Origin: Aspidapion aeneum
Lineage: Eukaryota; Arthropoda; Insecta; Coleoptera; Brentidae
Direction of reading: 5' to 3'
DNA length: 64,000 nt
Assembly (NCBI GenBank): GCA_963576565.1
Contig: OY755045.1
Span: forward strand, 42,984,409-43,048,408
The translations under genes and the position numbers were made by a program. Positions 11,463-52,451 of the stretch are shown here, one piece after another. Under the pieces are notes generated by a model that saw nothing but the letters and a program-made list of their open reading frames with translations, had not been told where the DNA came from and made no database searches. Position 1 is the first letter of the stretch. Every line of letters starts with the position of its first letter.

Positions 11463-11900
11463 TCTTACCTTCCTAGCCTGCACAGCAATGGCTAAAAAAG
11501 GTATTATTTTCGAAGAATTTTTTTTTTTTGAGAACCCCGAGAAAGTCTGTGTGCGTGAGTGTGTCTGTCCGTAACACGATAGCTCCTAAACCGCTGATCT
11601 GATTTTCATAAAATTTTCATGTAAAATAGTGTTCGACACTCTAATGAGCTGATTAGATTTTGGTCAAAATCCATTAAATTTATTTGCATAAAATCCATTA
11701 ATGCTAATGATAGTCTTTTGACAATTAAAAAATTGTTAACCTTTTAACGGAGCATCGCATCAACATGCCGTTTTCGGAGTATAGTACATTTCAATTTGCT
11801 GCTATATCTTGGCTTAACTTGAAGTGTGCTAATAGGCTAGCTAGGAAGGTATCAGATCCGTCATAGATACATTTATTTTAAATAATAATAGGCATCTTAA
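11463..11900 (+). repeat. Second dispersed repeat family, copy B
   Basis: Begins CTTCCTAGCCTGCACAGCAA and shares ACGATAGCTCCTAAACCGCT and TAGATTTTGGTCAAAAT with copy A about 490 bp upstream. Confidence 0.6.
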
Positions 11901-12296
11901 TAAGAAGTATAATAAAAAATGCAATACAGCACATCAATTTATAAAATGGTGTTTACTAGAAAATGCACAAACATAATAACAATAAAGATAAACTAAAATA
12001 AAGCAAATATGTACCAGCAATTATTCCAAACCTATTTTGACTTATCTTAATGATGCTAGAATAAAAAATACCGACGCCTACATGAGTTTTTTATTAACTG
12101 CGGCGGTACCACGCGCAATTTTTCTGTGAGGTTTAAGAAAAAACACTCGTAAATTAAATGAATTATCTCGGAATAATCTTCCTTGATTTAACTAAAAAAG
12201 GAGCCTTATATATATGTTATTTATTATTTTTGTTTTTATGTCATAAGATTTATTGTTTAAAAAATAAAACAAACTAAGAAAAAGCAGCAGTTTTTA

Positions 12297-12625
12297 GCTC
12301 ACACATATACCTATAGTAGTGAGAGCTATGGTGATCGTGTCAAAAATTAGAAAAACAAGTTGGTCCAATTTCAAAAAATATTATATATCTTTTCGTTTCT
12401 GATGATTTTGAAGCTTTTTTGTCGTGCCGCGCCGTCTGTCTGTCTATCTGTAACGACCAACGCTAATAACTCAGAAACTGCATGCTCGATTTTATGGAAA
12501 TTTGGTACCTTGGTTGCCTTTTCGCTCTAGATGGTCCCATTTAAAAATTAATAAAATCCATCGGACATAGGCGAAAAAAAACGGGTGGTGGTAAAAGCTT
12601 AGGTGCCGATAAATTGGCAGAGTAT
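12297..12625 (+). repeat. Palindrome-ended repeat family, copy 3, core deleted
   Basis: Left hairpin TAGCTCACACATATACC...GTGAGAGCTATGGTGATC and the unique part are present, but the internal tandem array and most of the right palindrome are missing. The final AGCTTAGGTGCC...TTGGCAGAGT word matches copies 1 and 2. Confidence 0.7.
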
Positions 12626-12639
12626 TTTTAAAAGTAGGC

Positions 12640-12973
12640 CTCGAAAAACTTTGCCGGCTCCCCACTATCTTGGACTTAGTGTGCACAAAAAGGGTTTTTT
12701 TAAATCACTTGGTTACAGTACGTTTTAGAAAAAAAAGTTTGAAAGAAAAGTTGAAGACAATAAAATTTCCTACAATAACGCTTGTATACGTTTTTTTGTC
12801 AGACGATCGGTTTTAGAGTTATGAAGCTCAACATTTCGCCGCCATTTTGGATTTTGACCAATTTTTTTTTCAGTGGCCTTTAACTTCGAATAAAGACCAA
12901 CTATAATAGCCTATAAAATGAGACATCACTAAGTTCTCTGGGTAGTACCCTTGCTGAGATACGAACATAGTAT
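12640..12973 (+). repeat. Composite repeat, part R, copy 1
   Basis: Contains GCCGCCATTTTGGATTTTGA, TTTTTTTGTCAGACGA and CTTGCTGAGATACGAAC. The reverse complement is at 23280-23640. Confidence 0.7.
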
Positions 12974-14010
<1,037 letters not shown>

Positions 14011-14639
14011 CGCGCTTGCCAAATTTTATGTTAATAAGAAAACAAAGGAAATTGTGTGAGTCAACGCAACGGCCAGATATTTATTACAAATCAGTTTTAG
14101 TTTTGTTAGTTCTAGAAATTCGAGCTACGTAGATTTCAATTCAATCAATTTTTGCTTTCAAATGTTTTAATTTAAAGCTATAATTTCAAATAACAACCAA
14201 GAATTCCAGGTTATAATCGACATTTTCGTTTCAAATGCTTAAGTATTATTTTAAAAATATTAATTTCCTTGTTTGATAAGCACCTTGTTGACAAATAATA
14301 AAATTATTATCTACCCTGTTGTTTCTTCTTCATCCCTCTTTTAATTTATCGATATTTTCTTGCCCGATATTGGATTCGTATATTGACAAAGGCTCAAAAC
14401 ACAGGTGTGACAAAATTGTTAAAACTTGCAGAGCTCCCATATCTTTTTTACATTTCCTTTTAATGGCTTAAATTAACAGTCAGCTAAACAAAGTTAATTA
14501 TTTCTTTGGTCAATTTGTCTTTAGTTTACGAAATATGATTATTTTTCTTTGAACTTGTTTGAACCGAACCAAAGAACCGTGCCAATTTCTTATGGATCGT
14601 GGGCACCCAATTAAATTCTTTAAATTTTAATATCGGTCT
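14011..14639. other. Non-coding AT-rich stretch
   Basis: No gene, repeat or motif recognised. Confidence 0.45.
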
Positions 14640-15072
14640 TGAATAAAAGTAGTTATACTACTTGGTGTGCAGTCAGGTGTGATGGCCTGCCCTCTTTTTA
14701 TCCTAAGGCGCTTGTTTTCCTTAAGGAGTGGTTTCCATATGTACACTTGTTGACTACTTATGTACACATGTTGACTGAAAACTTCTTAATTCTGCATTAT
14801 AAACGCAGCTTCAATAACTTCCATTCTCGCCAATGCGACTCCTTATGCAAAACTTTACCGTCAGGCCATTGAATCCTGTGATCATTTGGATTTTTCAATA
14901 TCTCCTAATTGGGTACTTTTTAAACGTTCATTTACTCTAACCTGAAGATGGCGTTTCGTTTCACCTACATATGATTTACCACACTCACACGGGAGTTGGT
15001 AAATACATTTCTTATTATTTGAGGGATTTTCTGGTTGTGTTTTAATTACAAAACTTTTAATCGCAGTGCCTA
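14640..15072 (-). pseudogene. Penelope-like element, GIY-YIG endonuclease fragment
   Basis: The minus-strand translation near 15020-14900 reads CIYQLPCECGKSYVGETKRH, the GIY-YIG endonuclease signature of Penelope-like elements (variant YxxPCxCGKxYVGET), followed by LQVRVNERL. Beyond a TGA at about 14888 the usual downstream text (HWREWKLLKLRL) is recognisable, then stops accumulate. The domain nicks target DNA for integration. It is decayed. The matching RT piece is on the same strand at 17515-17986; order and strand fit one element split by 2.4 kb of later sequence. Confidence 0.8.
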
Positions 15073-15566
15073 CCCAAAATTTTGGATATTATTACATAAA
15101 AATATTCCTTAATGCTATTTATTGTTTGTATATTATTTATTATTTTTATTATTTAACAACTAAAAACCAAAAATAATGACAATCCTGGTCCCGCCGCACG
15201 GCCCGCACCTCTCAACTAAAGTGCGCTTCGAAAAAAACACGGTGTAGACGATGTAGACGTATTAAAAATTGTATTCTAAAATCACTGCTATAGAGTACAG
15301 TTCAACGCAAAAGCGCGACAATTTGGCGGGGGAGAGAGCGAGTGGAAAAGACATTCGGCTATTTGTCTACTGTAGTCGGCCAGCTAGATAGTGCGTGCAT
15401 TTCGCATATAATTAATTTATATCGAAGCGCAATATTTTGCTGAGCGTAAGTATACTCGACTCTGCGTGTATATTTTGTTTTGATTTAAATCGACGTCTTT
15501 TTTTTATTACAAGCTTTTATTTAGCTTCAGATGTTCTGTCTAACTATCTATCAAATCTTGTGAAGC
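15073..15566. other. Unassigned, with a GC-richer island at 15180-15440
   Basis: CCGCCGCACGGCCCGCACC and CGCGACAATTTGGCGGGGG stand out from the AT-rich surroundings. No ORF; possibly an internal promoter or end of another element, not demonstrable. Confidence 0.35.
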
Positions 15567-16300
15567 GTTTTTGACACACTTCCCATTATTCGATTTGGAT
15601 GAAATTTGGTACACACATAGTGGTCCCAAGACAATACAACATTAAGAAAAAAAATATCCTCCCACCCCTACCCCCACCCCTTCTATAGAAAAATGTGTTT
15701 TTGACACACTTCCCGTTATCCGATTTGGATAAAATTTGGTATACACATAGTGGTCCGACGATAATACAACATTAAGAAAAAAATATCCTCCCACCCCTAC
15801 CTCCACCCCCTTCCATAGAAAAATTTGTTTTTGACACAGTTCCCGTTATCCGATTTGGATGAAATTTGGTATTAACATAGTGGTCCGATGACAATACAAC
15901 ATTAAAAAAAATATCCTCCCACCCCTACCCCCACCCCCTTCCATACAAAATGCGTTTTTGACACCCTTCCCATTATCCGATTTGGATGAAATTTGGTATA
16001 CATATAGTGGTCCGATGACAATACAACATTGAAAACAAAATCCTACCACTCCTACCCCCACCCCCATCTATAGAAAAATACGTTTTTGACACACTTCCCA
16101 TTATCCGATTTGGATGAAATTTGGTATACATATAGAGGTCCGATGACAATACAACAATAATGAAAAAACGTCCTTCCACCCTACCCCCCACCCCCTTCCA
16201 TAAAAAATACGTTTTTGAGACACTTCACTTCAAATGACTTTGATAAAATTTGGTATATGCATAAAGGTCCGATGGCAATACAGCCCAAACAAAAAATATA
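15567..16300 (+). repeat. Minisatellite, six units of about 120-137 bp
   Basis: Units start with GTTTTTGACACACTTCCC at about 15567, 15697, 15817, 15954, 16082 and 16211. Each contains GATTTGGATGAAATTTGGTA and a C-rich CCCACCCCTACCCCCACCCC. The last unit is the most divergent. Confidence 0.92.
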
Positions 16301-16302
16301 TT

Positions 16303-16473
16303 GGTAGGTATTCGTGGGTAGAGGACAGACCAAAAAGAAACTAAGGTACCTTTGGCAACGTTTCGGATTTAATTAATCCTTTTTCAAGCCTCAGATAGAT
16401 TAATTAGATCCGAAACGTTGCCAAAGGTACCTTAGTTTCTTTTTGGTCTGTCCTCTACCCACGAATACCTACC
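16303..16473. mobile_element. 171-bp hairpin (foldback MITE)
   Basis: Two arms of about 76 bp are reverse complements with one mismatch (TTTAATTAATC versus CTAATTAATC), with a loop of about 19 nt (CTTTTTCAAGCCTCAGATA). The arms contain GAAACGTTGCCAAAGGTACC in one orientation and its complement in the other. No ORF. Near-perfect pairing suggests a young insertion. Confidence 0.88.
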
Positions 16474-17514
16474 TGTTTCTATAATAGGACACAAAATGCA
16501 CACAAAAAATATATTTCTACTTCTACCCCACGAAAGCGATGGCCGCAAATCAAAGCATAATTTAATCTAAATGTGTGATCTAAACAATTGAAGAATATTC
16601 AACAAAGCAGGTCATCAAAAATATGTTTGATGTGCCGCAATGTTATGCCATTGCCATACCTATGTCAGAGAAATGCTGGGGTATCTTGGTTCGGGTTGGG
16701 TGGGTTTGGTACCTCTGCATTTTTCTGCTAGATTGATTCTTGCAAATAGTGATATTTAATTGATACGGATATCTTATCGTGCTAACATCGTCAAAATTTC
16801 CATCAGTCGGCCATCGCTTTTATTATTATGATAATATTAGAATGTTAGAAAATTATTTTTTAATTTTTAGTGCATTTTATAAAAGCTTGTGACTTTAAAA
16901 AAAATTTTGCCAATTTATTTTGCAGTTAGGGAATCTATCATATACATAATATTCCAATACCCACGATAATTGCCAATTCGTGATGCAAACATGAGTCCTT
17001 GCGGTCCTTAAGCAAAAATGACCTGATTGGTTGCTTTCAATTATATATGGATATTATTTCCTTATAGTACGTATTATGGCAATACCTACGGTACCTTATG
17101 ATGCATAATGCAAACATATTTGAAATAGCAATGTCACTGGGTATAAGTCTATCCTTTTTCCGGTCCTTAAGATAAAATTCGTCACGTCAAATCATCGGCT
17201 CAGAGTTGACAAAAACTCTATCTATGTAAATTTGGTGTCTGTGCATTTTTCGTATCTTTATTTCTGAATGTTTGCATCAAATGCCAGCCATTGTGTAAAT
17301 GGGTAACAGGGAGTATGGAAATACTCCGTATATGGTTTCCATACGTATGTGTCGGTGTCGACGCCAGACAAAATTAATTGTTTAATTTTTCCATTTTTGT
17401 GTACATAAAATTTCTGATATCCAAATTTTAAGGAAAGTGTTATTGACCATTTTACTACTAGTAAAATACGCAGACTATTATTTTTAAGACAGTTAAGAGA
17501 GTTACTGTACACTA
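16474..17514. other. Non-coding stretch
   Basis: No gene recognised; ORFs of up to 84 codons show no similarity I can identify. Confidence 0.4.
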
Positions 17515-17986
17515 TTAATATAAATATTTGTTGTACTTTTTATGCAAAATAAAAATATATTTTTTTTTGTAATTTTTTCTTCTGTCAACCTTAAAAAAAT
17601 CCTTACGCCTCGCCACTGCCTTATCAGATTTCCCGATGAAAAAACTGTGAAAATATGGAATGTTAATAACACCCAACGGATTATTATTTTGAGAATTTTC
17701 CACATTTGGTTTGTTCTTAAATTTAGAGATCGTTGAGTTTATTAATTTCTCGGAATAACCATTCTGTTTCCTTTTAAATGTTGTAGATTTCTGTGGTTAA
17801 TTCTTCATTATTACTACAAATATTCACGACTCTTAAATACAAACTTCTTATAACTCCTTGTTTTGTAGCAACAGACTGGTTAGACTTAAAATTTAGGTAC
17901 TGTCCCGTGTGTGTATGTTTCCTATATACAGTGTGTATATTTATTGAATTTAGTTTGTTTTTTTTTTTAATTTGGCTTAAAGGCAC
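17515..17986 (-). pseudogene. Penelope-like element, RT C-terminal fragment
   Basis: The minus strand reads VYRKHTHTGQYLNFKSNQS followed by VATKQGVIRSLYLRV, the conserved thumb region of Penelope-like reverse transcriptases. A frameshift and stop at about 17774 separate it from NPLGVINIPY at about 17680, also conserved in the family. The catalytic palm is missing (5' truncation near 17990). The GIY-YIG half lies 2.4 kb further along the same strand at 14640-15072. Confidence 0.78.
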
Positions 17987-18123
17987 TATTTATATGGATG
18001 GGAAAAATGGTTTCCATGAAATTTGTTAAAATTTTAATATAAAAGTTGTAAAATAATTTGACGAATATTAAGTTTATACATCTTGACAAACACTATTAGC
18101 CAAAACTGACATTTAATAACATA

Positions 18124-20860
18124 CTAGAACGTTTTTCTACGTTGTCCGACGCCTATTCTACACCTCCTTCGATCCTGACAATATGTCAGGTTCTTTTGAC
18201 TCATTGATCTTTGGATTGACTGTTGCCATTCCAGTTTAGGACGCCCTCCTTTTCTGCGCCCTATTGGTTGCCATTCTAGAACCTGCTTTGGTAGTCTTTC
18301 GTCATTCATCCGTTGTACATTGCCGTTCCATATCAGTTGTCTTTTAGTGATGTCATCTTCCCTCGATTCCCATTCTTTTATGGTCTCATTTCTTATATGA
18401 TCTGTTCTAGATATTTTAATTGATCTTCTTATTGCATCCATTTTGGCACTTTCCATTTTTGTTTTGTATTTTTCTGTTACGCGTCAAGTCTATTCCATAC
18501 AGCAGCATGCTTTTCACCATTGTTTCATGTATGTAAAATTTTACTACTACTATGTCGGTTTAGAACGTTTTTCTACGTTGTCCGACGCCTATTCTCCACC
18601 TCCTTCGATCAATGTAAAATTTTACAATATTTTTTATCTTTCTGCTCTAGTCTGGTTTTAACTCACTTGATTCGTTTCTAATACATAAATACTGAGTCTT
18701 GTCTACGTTCACGGTTAACCCACACTTTTGTTATTTTTCCGTTAACTTTCTCATCATATACTCCATGTCTTCTTTATCATTAGCCACAATTACTTGGTCG
18801 TCAGCAAACTGTAGTGTGTATATGGTAAATTGGTCGTTAAGTGGTATTCCCATACCGTGTACTTTACGTTTCCAGTTTTTTAGAGCTACTACTACTACTA
18901 CTTGAACCTTTCGTTACCAGGAATTCTTTTGAAGTTGATTTCCATTTTTTTTTAGATTTTGACCCTTTATATAGTTCTTTTATTGCTTTTATGTATGTAT
19001 GATTGATATTAGTTTGCTCTTACACTGTCCATAATTTTTCCACTGGAACGGTATCATATGCTTTTTGTAGGTTCACAAAGGTAACATGTGTCTCTATGTT
19101 TCTTCTTTTCCCAATTACCTGTGTAAGACAAAAACATTTATCACTACAAGATCTGCCTGCACGAAACCCACTTTGCTCTTCTTCTTGTTCATGAAAATCA
19201 TTCTCTGTTAGATTCTTAAGAATCCTACCCTACAATCAATTTAGTATAATGGTTACGGAAATTTATCTGTAATTGTTGCAATCCAGCTTGTTTCTTTTTT
19301 TGTGTATTGAGGATATGAATGCAATTTTCCAATCAGTGTGAGATATAGCGTATATTCCCGCGGGTCCGCTAGCTTTTTCGGATTTAAGCTTTTTAATACT
19401 ATTCTTTATCATTTCTTTTTTGATGATTACTTCCTCTCCATGTACTTCTATGTCTCTCATCGGGAAGGCTGACAGATATTTCGGTCTCGTTTCCTGCAGC
19501 AGTCTCTTGTAGTGTTCTGTCCATTGTTCTGATTTGATGATCTGATTTACTTTTTCTTTGGTTGGGTTTTTTACCGTAGAAATTAATTTCCATACTTTGC
19601 CTACCTCCTACGTGTGTATTTGTATCGTGGCATTTTTTTCCGTGCGTATCAAATTTATTAGCTGTCTTCTGATTTCCCTGTAGATTCCTAGGTCTCTTTG
19701 GTCTTTAGTATTGCTATTTCTTTAATCTTGGTACACAACAGCTTCTTTTCTTGTTTCTATTAAGCTTTTTACTATGTTTGTATATGTTTCTTCAAATAAG
19801 TGTTCTGTATTTATTAATTTTTTATCTAATCGCTTCTGATACAATATTTGCGTACGAGTTCGATTTCTAGACTTCTAAAGTTGTATTTTTGATTTTCTTT
19901 ACTCTTACTACTCTCACCTCTATTTATTTTTTCTGAAAGGGAATAATATTTTTGCTTTTACCAAATGGTCGTCCGATCCACAGGTATCACCACGAAGTAA
20001 TTGCACATCATACCACTTTCATTCCGAGTGTTGTCCACCTATAGCATAATTAGACTTAAGATTTCTTGATGCCTGAATGCCCATATATTTTAAAAAAACC
20101 ATTATTTATTTTTAAGTTGTAGGTTCACACAATTGCATCAGTCTGAAGCAATCATCGTTTTTTACTTCCTCTCCAAATGGTGTTAAAATTTTGCTTTGGG
20201 TTTGTCTATCAGTTCGATTATTAAAATCACCAACCATAATTATTTCCCTGGTAGTGTCGATTTTGGTGATAGTCTCATCACGTTGGTCGAAGAACATTTG
20301 TTTTGTAGCTAATCTTTCGTCATCTGATGGTGTGTAGGCTATTATTATGCTTGTATTATGTCCAAGCATCTTCGTGTTAACTCGAGGTATGTTTTTATTA
20401 ATGCACTCGTAGTCTGTAATCTTATTTTTGAGGTTTTTCTTGATTAATACAGATACCCCTTTGGCTGCTCTCCTTTATTTTGGGACTCCAGTAAATATGT
20501 GAACAAAGTTACCGACACTACTTGTACATGTTCCTTTCTTTTTTGTCTCTGTGAGTGCAATAATGACTATCTTACTATTCTGCACTTTGGTTGCAATAAT
20601 GTCCAACTTTTGGTTCACTCCCTGTACGTTCCATTTAGCTATGTTCAGAGTCCTTTGGTTTTACTTTTTTCTCTTCGAGAATTTCAGGCCATTGCTCCGA
20701 GGCTTTGTTTGGGGTTTTATTTATTTTATTTAATAACAACTTTGAGTTATTTACTAATTTTGTTTCCAATGACAACTTTTTATTTAAAAACTTCAGAAGG
20801 TTCATTGTAATTAGATATGTTTTAAAGAAAAAACTAAGTTGAGTTCTATCTTCTTTATTT
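18124..20860 (-). pseudogene. RTE-A: RTE-type LINE, endonuclease and reverse transcriptase relic
   Basis: Reading on the minus strand from 20670: an apurinic-type endonuclease (WNVQGVNQKLDII; ALTETKKKG; SIIIAYTPSDDE; IIMVGDFNNRTDRQT at about 20220), then RT text KSEKASGPAGIYA and IHKKRNKLDCNNYR (19263-19460), FVNLQKAYDTVP-like text near 19050, DDQVIVANDKED near 18790, and the C-terminal tail MDAIRRSIKISRTDHIRNE ending at 18124. Frameshifts and stops occur throughout. These LINEs move by target-primed reverse transcription. The copy carries a nested 67-bp insertion and its 5' half is repeated at 21043-22180. Confidence 0.88.
18531..18625 (-). mobile_element. Nested 67-bp LINE 3'-end insertion with 14-bp target duplication
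   Basis: The direct repeats ATGTAAAATTTTAC at 18531-18544 and 18612-18625 flank 18545-18611. The insert is the RTE 3' terminus (CGTCGGACAACG, AACGTTCTAAACCGACATAG) ending in TAG repeats on the minus strand. The homologous site in RTE-B (about 55950-55970) is uninterrupted, giving the empty site. Confidence 0.92.
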
Positions 20861-21042
20861 TTTTATTACTTCATCATGAAGGCTGATTTTTCAAACACTC
20901 GAGGACTCTGGATTTTTCAACCCTTGAAGAAGAAATTGGAGTTTATGTTTCTGCTGAGTCCAGAAACAAAACCCAAAAATTGACAAATTTTCATGAAAAA
21001 CTCGGAAAAACGACCCTGCAAACAGAGAAAGACCCTCAATGT

Positions 21043-22180
21043 ACACAACAGCTTCTTTGCTTGCTTCTATTAAGCTTTTTACTATGTTTGTATATGTTTC
21101 TTCAAATGAGTGTTCTGTAGTTATTAATTTTTCATCTAATCGCTTCTAATACAATATTTGCATACGAGTTCGATTTCTAGACTTCTAAAGTTGTATTTTT
21201 GATTTTCTTTACTCTTACTACTCTCACCTCTATTTTTTCTGAAAGGAAATAATATTTTTGCTTTTACCGAATGGTCGTCAGATCCACAGGTATCACCACG
21301 AAGTAACCGCAAATCATACCACTTTTATTCCGAGTGTTGTCCACCTATAGCATAATTAGATTTTAGATTTGTTGATGCCTGAATCCAGGTATATAGATGA
21401 ATATCCATATATTTAAAAAAACCATTATTTATTTTTAAGTTGTGGGTTCACACAATTGGGTTTGTCTATCAGTTCGACTAATAAAATATATTATTATAAT
21501 TATTTCCCTGGTATTGCCGATTTTGGTGATAGTCTCATCAAGTTGGTCGAAGAACATTTGTTTTGTAGCTAATCTTTCGTCATCTGATGGTGCGTAGGCT
21601 ATTATTATGCTTATATTATGTCCAAGCATCTTCAGCATTAATGCACTCGTAGTCTGTAGTCTTATTTTTGAGATTTTTCTTGATTAATAAAGATTTTGGA
21701 TGTTCTCCTTTATTTTGTGAACAAAGTTACCGACACTACTTGTACATGTTCCTTTCTTTTTTATCTCTGTGAGTGCCATAATGTCTATCTTACTATTCTG
21801 CACTTCGGTTGCAATAATGTCCAACCTTTGGTTCACTCCCTGTACAGGGTGTCTCATTATATTTTTTCCCACCCTTTTACACCATTAATAATTGATATAG
21901 GAATATAAAAGAAATTGTGTTTAATTCGAACACAATTTCTTTTATATTCCTATATCAATTATTAATGGTGTAAAAGGGTGGGAAAACTATAATGAGACAC
22001 CCTGTACGTTCCATTTAGCTATATTTAGCTATAGTCCTTTGGTTTTACTTTTTTGTCTTCGAGAATATCAGGCCATTGCTCCGAGGCTTTGTTTGGGGTT
22101 TTATTTAGTTTATTTAATAATAATAACATACTTTGAGTTATTTACTAATTTTGTTTCCAATGGCAACTTAAGTTGAGTTC
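21043..22180 (-). repeat. Second copy of the RTE-A 5' half (about 1.1 kb)
   Basis: Matches 19733-20860 in the same orientation, starting at ACAACAGCTTCTT and ending near AAGTTGAGTTCTAT in both. It encodes the endonuclease remnant SIIIAYAPSDDERLATKQMF. It lost part of the segment corresponding to 20130-20200 and gained the hairpin MITE at 21845. The RT half is absent, so a tandem segmental duplication explains it better than an independent LINE insertion, which would lose the 5' rather than the 3' end. Confidence 0.85.
21845..22004. mobile_element. 160-bp hairpin MITE, CAGGGTG ends, TA target duplication
   Basis: CAGGGTGTCTCATTATA at the left end is complementary to TATAATGAGACACCCTG at the right, and pairing runs through almost the whole length to a centre at TTAATTCGAACACAA. 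TA lies at 21843-21844 and 22005-22006. The duplicate locus has the unoccupied site CCCTGTACGTTCC at 20621-20632, proving insertion into one TA. Confidence 0.96.
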
Positions 22181-22962
22181 TATTTCATTATCTAATTAAT
22201 CCTAGGCTGTCTACGATAAATAACTTAGACAAACGTCATTATTAACATCTTAGCGAAACTAGTTCTTAAATTAGTTCTTTCTTATTCAGAAAGGTAGATC
22301 GTTTCCACATTGCAATTTTTTTTATTTGAGTTAGCATTACGACTTATTAAAAATCGCTTGGTTTGCCTTCCATTCCACAAGTTGTCAATCCCATGATCGC
22401 GACAGTTTATTGCGGAAACAGGAAGAGGATTGTCTTTATGTATAGGTATGCATTTTCTAAGCACACGATGACATAGACAGTTTCATGCTAAGTGACAGGT
22501 AATCCTCTACCAGTTTACCATCTTCACTGGGTCGTCTCTATCCATCAGTATGTAGACACTTTGAACTCACACATCCGACTGATTATTTTGGCGCAAAATA
22601 ACTGTATATATCCAAGAAATGGCGCAAAAATAATGTTGGCCATACCGGAATCAAAAATATACCGAGAAAATATATAGATAGACAGAAAACTCAAAGTTTA
22701 AACATTAAACATAAATCTTTTGTATATTGGCGTTAAATGAAAATAAGAAAACAATTTTAATCCTGGTCAAGGGATTTAGATATTGCAAACTCCTAAAATG
22801 CAGGAATATATTAAATAATAATAAACGCAATGTTGCCAAATCTGTGGAAGCAAGAATGATAGAGAAGTAAAACCAAAAAAAGTATACAAAAAGGAGTGTC
22901 GCCTCTACCGGAATTATCTCAAACTAAAAATATACACCGGATTTTATTTAGTTATCATTATT
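22181..22962. other. Non-coding AT-rich stretch
   Basis: No gene recognised. Confidence 0.45.
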
Positions 22963-23205
22963 GCGTCCGATTTTTTGCGGGTTTTTTTGGCGCCAATGCT
23001 TTAAATTTTGAAGTAGAAAAAAATAAGACATAGCATATTATAGCTCTGTAAAAGATCTAAAAATCTGTCTGATTGTCATTGTAAAAATCTTCTCTGTTCG
23101 CAAATAACATGGGATTGCACTATTGCGTCCGGTATTCGGACGCAACAATGTCGGTGAAGCAATAATGATATGGATTTTCGTTAACACGGACGCAACAATG
23201 ATAGA
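22963..23205 (-). repeat. Cluster of ATTATTGCGTCC-type motifs, copy 2
   Basis: Starts TATCATTATTGCGTCC and ends GGACGCAACAATGATA, with further copies at about 23120, 23136 and 23155. The outermost copies form a 16-bp inverted repeat, so this part could be a small TIR element. It is the inverted counterpart of 13707-14010. Confidence 0.65.
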
Positions 23206-23206
23206 A

Positions 23207-23278
<72 letters not shown>

Positions 23279-23279
23279 G
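23207..23279. repeat. (TA)n microsatellite
   Basis: About 35 TA units with one TACATA interruption, in the same relative position as the tract at 13586-13706. Confidence 0.97.
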
Positions 23280-23640
23280 CGTATCTCAGCAGGGGTACTT
23301 TTAAAGGCTATTATTTAGTCTTTATCTTATGTTATTAGAGATGTTCTTAAAAATAAGCAGTTTCGAAGTTAAGGCCACTAAATAAAAAAATTGGTCAAAA
23401 TCCAAAATGGCGGCAAAATGTTTAGCGTCATAACTCAAAAACCATTCGTCTGACAAAAAAACGTAGAACATCGTAGTAGGAACCAGGTAATTTTTAAAAA
23501 ACCATTTCATGCCCCACCAAGGTCGAAAACACAATTTTTTTTTAGGTCTCCAATGTGACCACCATAATATGTCAAAATCGCGGTACACCACCTTTTGCAA
23601 GGGTCTTTTTTCGCTCTAATGACTGGCCTATAAGTAAACA
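23280..23640 (-). repeat. Composite repeat, part R, copy 2
   Basis: Inverted copy of 12640-12973: GCGTATCTCAGCAGGGG, CCAAAATGGCGGCAAAATG, TTCGTCTGACAAAAAAACG. Confidence 0.75.
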
Positions 23641-23947
23641 ACAATTTTTTATTTCTACTTAAAAGTTGTGTTTTAAAGTGAATGGCGTCCCGACAAAATG
23701 AAGCTATTTACAAAAAATAATCCTTGAATGGTGCCAACGATGTATGAATCCATCTTTGCCGGTGCCGGTGTACTGTTAGTGTGTTGACTATTCTATTTCA
23801 GTTCTATGCAAGCAAAAATTCATGTAGCTAGCCGCTTTAAAACGCAACGTAAACCAACGCTACTGATGCTGTATAACAAATAGAAAAACTTAAATACAAT
23901 AAAATAAAGGATTTAGAAAAGTTAAAAAATAATACAAAAAGACTTAC
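23641..23947. other. Intron sequence, nothing recognised
   Basis: WDR47 intron 10, next to the exon 10 donor. Confidence 0.5.

Positions 23948-52451
<28,504 letters not shown>

Noticed and set aside
15567..16300. Regular repeats considered as a CRISPR array
   Set aside because: Units are contiguous, about 125 bp long and diverged, without constant repeats and unique spacers, in a eukaryotic genome.
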